Below, piece after piece: positions 58,165 to 64,000 of a DNA stretch of 64,000 bases. This DNA is from Dicyema japonicum. Taxonomy: Eukaryota > Dicyemida > Rhombozoa > Dicyemidae. The notes under the pieces are model-generated. The model was not told the DNA's origin. It saw only the letters and a list, made by a program, of their open reading frames with translations, and ran no database searches. Each line of letters opens with the position of its first letter. The first letter of the stretch is position 1. A program made the translations under genes and the position numbers. The stretch covers positions 59,662 through 123,661 of the forward strand of contig RDEW01000073.1 of NCBI GenBank assembly GCA_011109175.1. Reading direction: 5' to 3'.

Positions 58165-58860
58165 TTTTAATCTGGAAGAAAGCGTGATGCCTTGTGGGTT
58201 CACTTCGATAAACGTATTATTCCTGGAAAGACCGGGAGTCGAGCTAGATACCGTAATTGCGGGAAGGAGGTATAAGGTCTCAGATGAGGCAGCATCATTT
58301 GTTATGTCGAACTAATATTGATATCTCTGAAAATCTGTTGAAACCTGATAGTGATTTTATAAGCGAATTCCTCCCATGGATGAGGGACCAGTCTTTAATC
58401 AATTTCTTTACTACGACGACGTCATCGAGGAAAAATTTGATTGACATGCAACTCGCTAGATAGATATATTCCAGTAACACTCCTTTTGCTGCTGTAAAAC
58501 ATCCGGATTTTGTCAAATTCGTCCAATTGCTTCTTCCTGAGAATCGTATACCCTCTCATCATCAAATTGGTGGTCCATTGCTCGATCGTGTGTACGACCA
58601 AATACATGAAGACTGTTGGCAAAGACTCCAGGACAAGACAGTGTCTATTATGTTGGACGGGTGGAGTAACATTCATAATGAATCCGTTATTTATTTGTCA
58701 GTTGTAACATCGGATGGAGAAAGTTTTCTAATTGACACTGTGACACCTCTGGATTGGGCTGAACATTATGAATATGCTCTTCCGACTCTGATTAATTTCA
58801 GAGCAAAAGCTGATTCATTCAAACTATACATGTTCGTTCCGGAATTGTTACCTTAAAGTA
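58165..58860 (+). mobile_element. hAT-type transposase remnant (BED finger + DUF659-like)
   Basis: 58175-58255 encodes DALWVHFDKRI...YRNCGKEV, the start of a BED zinc finger (W.HF, C..CGKE). The distal His/Cys part (MRQHHLLC) follows in another frame. 58540-58770 encodes GGPLLDRVYDQIHEDCWQRL and SIMLDGWSNIHNESVI...LIDTV, the LDGWS motif of hAT/DUF659 transposases. Frames are broken and no C-terminal hATC dimerisation domain is seen before the LINE begins at about 58985. Confidence 0.7.
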
Positions 58861-58984
58861 ATTTCACTCTGCAAAAATCTTAGAGCAGTTGCTTCCACAG
58901 GTGGAATTAGAACGATTTTTTTTCGACTTTTGGATTTTTACATTCAAATGGCTGGGAATTGTAAAAGCTGCCAACCATATACCT

Positions 58985-59870
58985 TGAATCTGCACTCCGC
59001 GACCTCCGTAAATGCTATATAGGAGACATAGAAGAGACATCTTATGCGGATGATGTGGATTTTGTATCACGGGATGTGACCGCACTCCAACACCTGCTAG
59101 AAAATGCACCTGCGGAGCTTGAGAAATGGTTTCTCAGCGTAAATGTTAACAAAACTGAAATTACGGAAATCAAAAGAGAAGACGATATTACTCATGAAAG
59201 ATGGAGACGTACTAATAAGCTCGGCTCTCTACTAGGAGACGCTGAAGATGTACTAAGGAGGAAAACACTGGCAAATGCGGCAATGGCTAAACTGAAGAAA
59301 GGATGGCTAAGGGCCAAAGGACTTGGAATTGACATCAGATGCAGGCTTTACAACGCGTTTGTGAAACCGATCCTACTGTATAACGCTGGGACATGGGGAA
59401 GTTCCTTCAACGAACTATTGAAACTGGATTCGTTCCATAGAAGGCAACTAAGAAGCTTACTCGGAATGGAGTGGCCACGTAGAATATCAACCACTGGTAT
59501 CTACAACAAGTGTATGTGTTCTTACATCAGCAAGGATGTGATAGATGCCCGGTGGAGGCTATTTGGGCATGTACTAAGAATGAACCCGGACGCACCCGCT
59601 AACAAAGCGATGGAAGATTACTTTGACAGATGCGAAAAACCCTTCCGCGGACGACCTAGATCGACACTTCCGACAGCCCTAAACAAAGACTTAAATCGCG
59701 TGAGAAAAAATCTAAAGACGGGAGACGACCTGGACGAATTGAGATCACTCGCATTCGACAGAGGAAGATGGAAAAGACTAACTATAAATATTGTTTCTTT
59801 GAGTGTTGCACATGCGGGGCTATAATCATTATGGCTTTCGTGAAAGTGCTTAAATAATAATTTGTTTCCG
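58985..59870 (+). mobile_element. LINE RT 3' half with intact long frame
   Basis: SYADDVDFVSRDVTALQHLL (catalytic YADD) at about 59036, then a 256-residue open frame to 59825: KLGSLLGDAEDVLRRKTLA, RCRLYNAFVKPILLYN, SFHRRQLRSLLGMEWPRR, WRLFGHVLRMNPDAPANKAM and FRGRPRSTLPTALNKDL. 5' truncated before the palm. The tail gcggggctataatcattatg gctttcgtgaaa follows the stop. The best preserved LINE copy in the window and a relative of 54410-55295. Confidence 0.88.
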
Positions 59871-60321
59871 AATAAAAAATCATTTAATTCAAAAAAATCT
59901 GATTTAAATCAAAAAAATCCTGTTTAAATCTAAAAGGCTTAAAGTGGCATAGACTGGGAATTAGGACAGATGACTCTGTTGGAGGCTTCTTTGATTGTGG
60001 ATAGCCTGTTCCACTTGTGTCGCCATTAATTGTGGATTTGATTCACCTAGGATTTTCTAATACTACGTCGTGACTTCTTTGATGCATAAGAATCACCATG
60101 AGATCCATCTGTCTTAGGAGATGCCTATTCCCAAACCGGCATTCAAAAATGATCACTTATCTACTCCACTAGAGGAGTTCCAAAAACTGCTGATATGGGT
60201 AGTTGAAAAGGATCCGTCTCAACAGAATATACCCTAATTGGACGTCAATCAACGCTTAACCTTTTCTCGGTATATCCAGGGTAATTAAATTAATCCGGGG
60301 GTATTAAAATAGCTTTATTTA

Positions 60322-60570
60322 TTTCGGGTGGCTAAGAGGTCTGAGTTCCCCTAGTTCGAATTTCGGTTGAAGGTTCCACGCATCTGTGAAGCTTTAGCTT
60401 GACGAGTGAGTCATCAATGAATATTTCACTGCGGAACTCGATCGTCTATAAAGGACATACATCCAACAAAAAAAAGTGAAGAGCATTCCTTAGCTCTCCC
60501 TCTACGAATAGTTATAATAACCGTGTACTGTCTGAATGGAGCTATAGCTACATGGCTCTGGTCTACCGGC
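60322..60570 (+). mobile_element. tRNA-derived SINE, copy B
   Basis: A-box-like tggctaagaggtctgag and B-box-like agttcgaatttc spaced as in a tRNA. The body gaaggttccacgcatctg is shared with copy A, and so is the later order (cactgcgga.ct...gtct.taaa.gacata). The tail ggagctatagctacatggct is a diverged form of the LINE-like tail of copy A. Confidence 0.7.
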
Positions 60571-60579
60571 CATCGATGT

Positions 60580-61190
60580 CTGTGAACAATAATGTCCCAA
60601 GTGAGGTGAATGGTAATGTTCTGAGCCAGGCTCCATTCTCGTTCGTCGATGCAGAAGCCAGAAGCGGCCAGACAATGCTGATCAAACACAGGTTTTATCT
60701 CTTCTATCTTTGAACATAAAAGCTTGTCGTATTATCGTTGTTTATTAGCGTTCTTCGGAAATCCAACACCCAGTCGTGTCCAGAAATCCCGAGCTACGCA
60801 TGCCACTTGTTCAGCGTCCGATCCGTTAATATAGCGTAGGATCTGAGGGCGAGTTATAGTAGTGAGCGTACTCCGATTCCTCCTTAGGGAAGCAGTATTT
60901 TGAGTTGAATCCAGCCACTTTTATAATAAGTAATGTTGAGTGTTCCTTCACGGCAGTCCTCAGCTTCTCGTCGATGGCTCATAGGAAGTTCATGTCAGTG
61001 AAACATGGGCTGTCCGTCCGTAAAAAAAAAAGGCTTAAGGTGAAAATTCCTGAGGAAGAATAAAGACTTTTGGGAGTCCAGGGTTTTTAAATTTGATGTC
61101 CTCTACACAAGAAACGTTTATGATTTCATATTTATACGGGTTCGGTTCCAACCAAGTGCCGCAAGTGCAGAGATGACGGACTCGACTTCT
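60580..61190. other. no gene recognised
   Basis: No domain or exon series found. An A9-10 run lies at 61022-61031. Confidence 0.35.
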
Positions 61191-61199
61191 GCCACCACA

Positions 61200-62240
61200 A
61201 ATTCCCAATTAAATCCTACGGGCGCAGCATCCAGGTACTATAGGTTCAGCGGTGTTCGCATCGCTGATGCTGCACAGTCGATTTAATTTTTTTTAAATAA
61301 TTAATTTCATATTTTTTAAATGAGTTTGGGGACCCTAGTGTGGTTGGAATCTTAAGCGATTGTCTGAAGACACAACGAGGTGGTAGGGTGGTTACATTTT
61401 ATTTGTCCAAAGTGTATGATATTTTAAAGTCCAAGGGATTAAAAACCCGCTCGGTTCTGTCAATTGACGTCGCCTATTCTGGTATCGCAAGAAACCGAAT
61501 TCCTCGTGACGGAGGAGGCGGAATTGATGGACTTCTTTCCTCTCACATATCAGGGATCTCATTGCGAGTCATTCAGCTGTACGAGTCTTGTCTTGAGAAA
61601 TGTCATTGGTGATGTTCCCTCTGTCGGGCACTCGAGATCTGGAAATTGGCAAGGGGACCAGCTTGGACCACTCCTCTTTGTCAATCGATGATGTTACTCC
61701 CCGCTCAACGCATGATATCTGGATGACGCTATGATCGGAAGGTCACATGAATCTGTTTTGGATGACCTCTATGTTATTGTCCGTCTTTGAAGGGTCTTGG
61801 TTTGGCCCTTAATACCTCGAAGACTGAGATTATCCACATATGTAGTTGGCAGAGTTCTCAAAGATCAGTTTTCTGGAGCTAAAATCAGGGGTGTGGGTAA
61901 ATCGTCTTTCCTAAGGGCTTGTTTTGATGACGAGAGTGTTTCCGCAAGGAATCTTTGTTGCACTTTCTATCTAAGTATTTCATCACCAAATTACATCATC
62001 GAACCTATTGGACTTGGAGATATGACGATCTTCCCGTTCTCCAAAGGAAGCTCTTTTGTATAGTGCATAACCTGTGTTGATGCCTTCTCGCCGAATGTGA
62101 TTACCGCTATGAACATAGACGCGCCAAAATGATACCCCGAAGCACCGATGTATTCTCCAAGTGTATAGAAAGTGCATTGGGTCGCGGGAGGAACATCGAG
62201 AAAAGTTAATAAGACTACTAAGAGAAGCTGAAATCACCTA
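61200..62240 (+). mobile_element. remnant of the QGDPL-type RT family
   Basis: GNWQGDQLGPLLFVNR at about 61640-61690 matches the QQGDPLGPLLF block, and LGLALNTSKTEIIH at about 61795-61835 matches the thumb that follows. A preceding frame (61340-61612) may be the fingers region. All are separated by stops. Same family as 8040-9480. Confidence 0.6.
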
Positions 62241-62827
62241 GTAAACATGGTTCCTCCCTACTTAGCGGTGATTTTATTTATTTTTTTTTAATAAAATAAA
62301 TTGGAGAAATTGAAATAAATAAATAAGAAAGATCAATACTTGGATAGGGATAACTTTTTCAAAGAGTAGTAATTGGAAAATGCTCTAAATATTTTAATTT
62401 AAGAAACCACATGACCGCTAGGAAAGGTGTCAAACCAACTAATTAATTTCTCCAACTTCTAGTAACTTCCGTACTCTCATTGGGCGGTCCAGCGATACCA
62501 CCGTTTTCCGAAAGTGTTTTCTGCTGAGGAACTGGATCGGAACTCATCCACGTGGGTAACAATTTCCCCAAATAGCAGAAGTGGAAACATCATTTTGATA
62601 ACGCAATTATTCCTCGTGTCTATCCCCGACATTAGTGACCCCGAAGCATCATTATTTCAAAAATACAGAATTCCGACGTCTCCCAATTCATTACGAAGGG
62701 GGACGCGGCTTATCGAGAAGATGCAGACATCAGGTGTACTTTAGCTGTGCCATGGTACCCCAGAGCAACGTCACCACCCGACCCATTAACCTTAGATACT
62801 ACAACAAAGTAATAAAAAATATAAAAA

Positions 62828-63247
62828 TTATTGAGAAAATTCTAAAATTTGCTCATAAAAATCAATGACATGGTAGGGATAACGGAGATTGGCTTCCTCA
62901 GCCGAGAGAATGTCGGTCTCCTTGGAATTCTTCCTGAAATGTACATAAGTGTTACCATCTCATAGTGAACGTTAGTTTACCATCAATCATATTAGCGTCC
63001 TCAATGTAGGAAGGTTCTTTCACGACACATTCTTTAGTTTTCTTACTCTTCTTGGTTACCTTAGCAACCTTGGATTCGTATTTTTTGATAAGGTAGTTAC
63101 AATTCATATTATCAATTGGTTCCCATGTATTTTCAGAGCTATCACTATTTATCAATGTTAACCTAGAAAACCCTTCCATTTGACTAAATAGTGCTTCTTT
63201 CCATTGAGAATGCTATCATCCAGTATTGACTCCACCTCGAACTCCAT
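62828..63247 (-). CDS. HP1 / CBX heterochromatin protein
   Basis: Reads methylated H3K9 through a chromodomain and dimerises through a chromoshadow domain. Chromodomain: EFEVESILDD, KKHYLVKWKGF, then ENTWEPIDNMNCNYLIKKYE, with the aromatic-cage residues at the expected places (F/Y early, W in VKW, W or adjacent aromatic in NTWEP). A Lys-rich hinge (KVAKVTKKSKKTKE) leads to the chromoshadow domain: GKLTFTMRW, a 22-nt intron (62934-62955), KNSKETDILSAEEANLR, PYHVIDFYEQILEF. Another intron (63145-63162, 18 nt) lies in the chromodomain after WKGFS. The frame needs one more G in the GGG run at 63171-63173 (ccc on +). Then exons give 126 residues, compact but complete for HP1. Start: Met 63247, nearly at the domain. 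Confidence 0.9.
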
Positions 63248-63639
63248 TAAATTATTATTCAAATTTTTTTTATTATTAAATTTAATTTTTTAATTTTTTT
63301 TTTGTGTTCTGACCGGATGGCGAAGTGTAATAAGTTCCTGACCAAATAATAATCCACTCTGAGGATCCCTTTGAATTACTAGTCCTAAAAATCAACCTCT
63401 CGTCGCTTCAAATGACAATTGTGACATCTCTTACCGTCATTTCCCTCTGTTATCGTCCTGATCTCATCCGCTTCATCCGACTGGAAAAATACTTCGAAAC
63501 GACCTAAACGCAGTTCTGCGTTATCCTAATCAATAACTAGGTCAGCAGGAGTACTCATACCAGACAAAATTTTTTATGATTCAAGTAAACACACGTGGGT
63601 CCAGTGAAAACTCCATTAAGTTAATTCACACACCAAAAA

Positions 63640-63920
63640 CCATAATCAACTTCCAACGAGGATTCTAGCCCCTTCCACGTACTTATTGAACAACACCCCA
63701 TATCCATCGTTTGTGGGCTGTCACGTGTTTTGGAAAACTGGTCCTTCAAAAGATCTGTTCGTTCTTCGTACTTAACCCTTTCCAACATGGTTTCCACACA
63801 AGATACTCAACCAAAACTCACTTGACCAAACTAAATATTCCTAACAACACGAAAGGACTGTTTTGGTCTCGATTGACAGACATTTGATTTCGTCCCCGGA
63901 AAATCATAACAACACAAATT
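63640..63920 (+). mobile_element. LINE reverse-transcriptase fragment
   Basis: 63770-63830 encodes NPFQHGFHTRYSTKTHLTKL, the QHGFRxxxST block of jockey/CR1-like RT, followed by a broken GLFWSRLTDI (Asp block without AFD). It runs towards the window edge. 63250-63640 has no recognised gene. Confidence 0.6.
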
Positions 63921-64000
63921 TTCTTAACATCCATCCACCCTATTCTCATACATGAAAACTTTTTCAGGGACCGCAGGAGCAAGTGATATTCATGTCCATG

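Noticed and set aside
58081-58170. Repeated atgatttaaatca-like words near 58090-58160 and 59880-59930
   Set aside because: Low-complexity A/T words flanking the hAT/LINE block; could be hAT terminal sequence, but no clean inverted ends or 8-bp duplication could be shown.
1-64000. CRISPR arrays, bacterial operons, Shine-Dalgarno sites or rho-independent terminators
   Set aside because: Spliced animal genes throughout; no spaced direct-repeat array; prokaryotic signals not expected and not seen.

Overview
The window looks like nuclear DNA from a small-genome animal. Recognisable genes are metazoan in flavour: CBP/p300, HP1, HMG20, a Max/Mad-type bHLH-zipper, MARCH5, LAMTOR2, DEF8, NUP93 and phosphoglycolate phosphatase. 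Almost every one is split by extremely short GT...AG introns, mostly 18-34 nt, so no six-frame ORF covers a whole gene. Established knowledge: dicyemid mesozoans are known for introns of about this size. A dicyemid, or a similarly reduced animal, is therefore the best inference; I cannot confirm the species.

Layout. 0-14.5 kb is mostly decayed transposable elements: LINE reverse-transcriptase fragments on both strands, a pogo/Tigger-like transposase, a second RT family and a tRNA-like sequence. A bHLH-zipper gene lies at 14.6-15.0 kb (-). 15.5-22 kb is LINE debris and unassigned DNA. 22.15-24.9 kb (-) is a CBP/p300 acetyltransferase gene. 25-32 kb holds LINE ORF1/endonuclease and RT remnants. 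32.3-49.2 kb is the gene-dense island: a small membrane protein (+), MARCH5 (+), a ubiquitin-like-fold protein (+), LAMTOR2 (+), DEF8 (-), an unknown protein (-), a PDZ protein (-), NUP93 (-), HMG20 (+) and PGP (+). 49.9-52 kb is a LINE endonuclease copy. 52.5-54.2 kb (+) is a Lys/Glu-rich protein with four 47-residue repeats. 54.4-62.3 kb is a nest of LINEs, two tRNA-derived SINEs, a complete-ended Tigger element and a hAT remnant. 62.8-63.25 kb (-) is HP1, followed by one more RT fragment.

How the genes relate. There is no operon logic. CBP/p300, HP1 and HMG20 are chromatin regulators. LAMTOR2 and DEF8 both act at late endosomes/lysosomes and are near neighbours. MARCH5 acts at the mitochondrial outer membrane and NUP93 in the nuclear-pore scaffold.

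Caveat. Several otherwise intact genes carry one isolated 1-nt discontinuity, usually in a short G or C run, that no intron explains. I read these mainly as consensus errors, because the genes with no such break (PGP, LAMTOR2, bHLH) splice to exact multiples of three. Exon coordinates come from manual splicing guided by remembered family similarity; no alignment was run.
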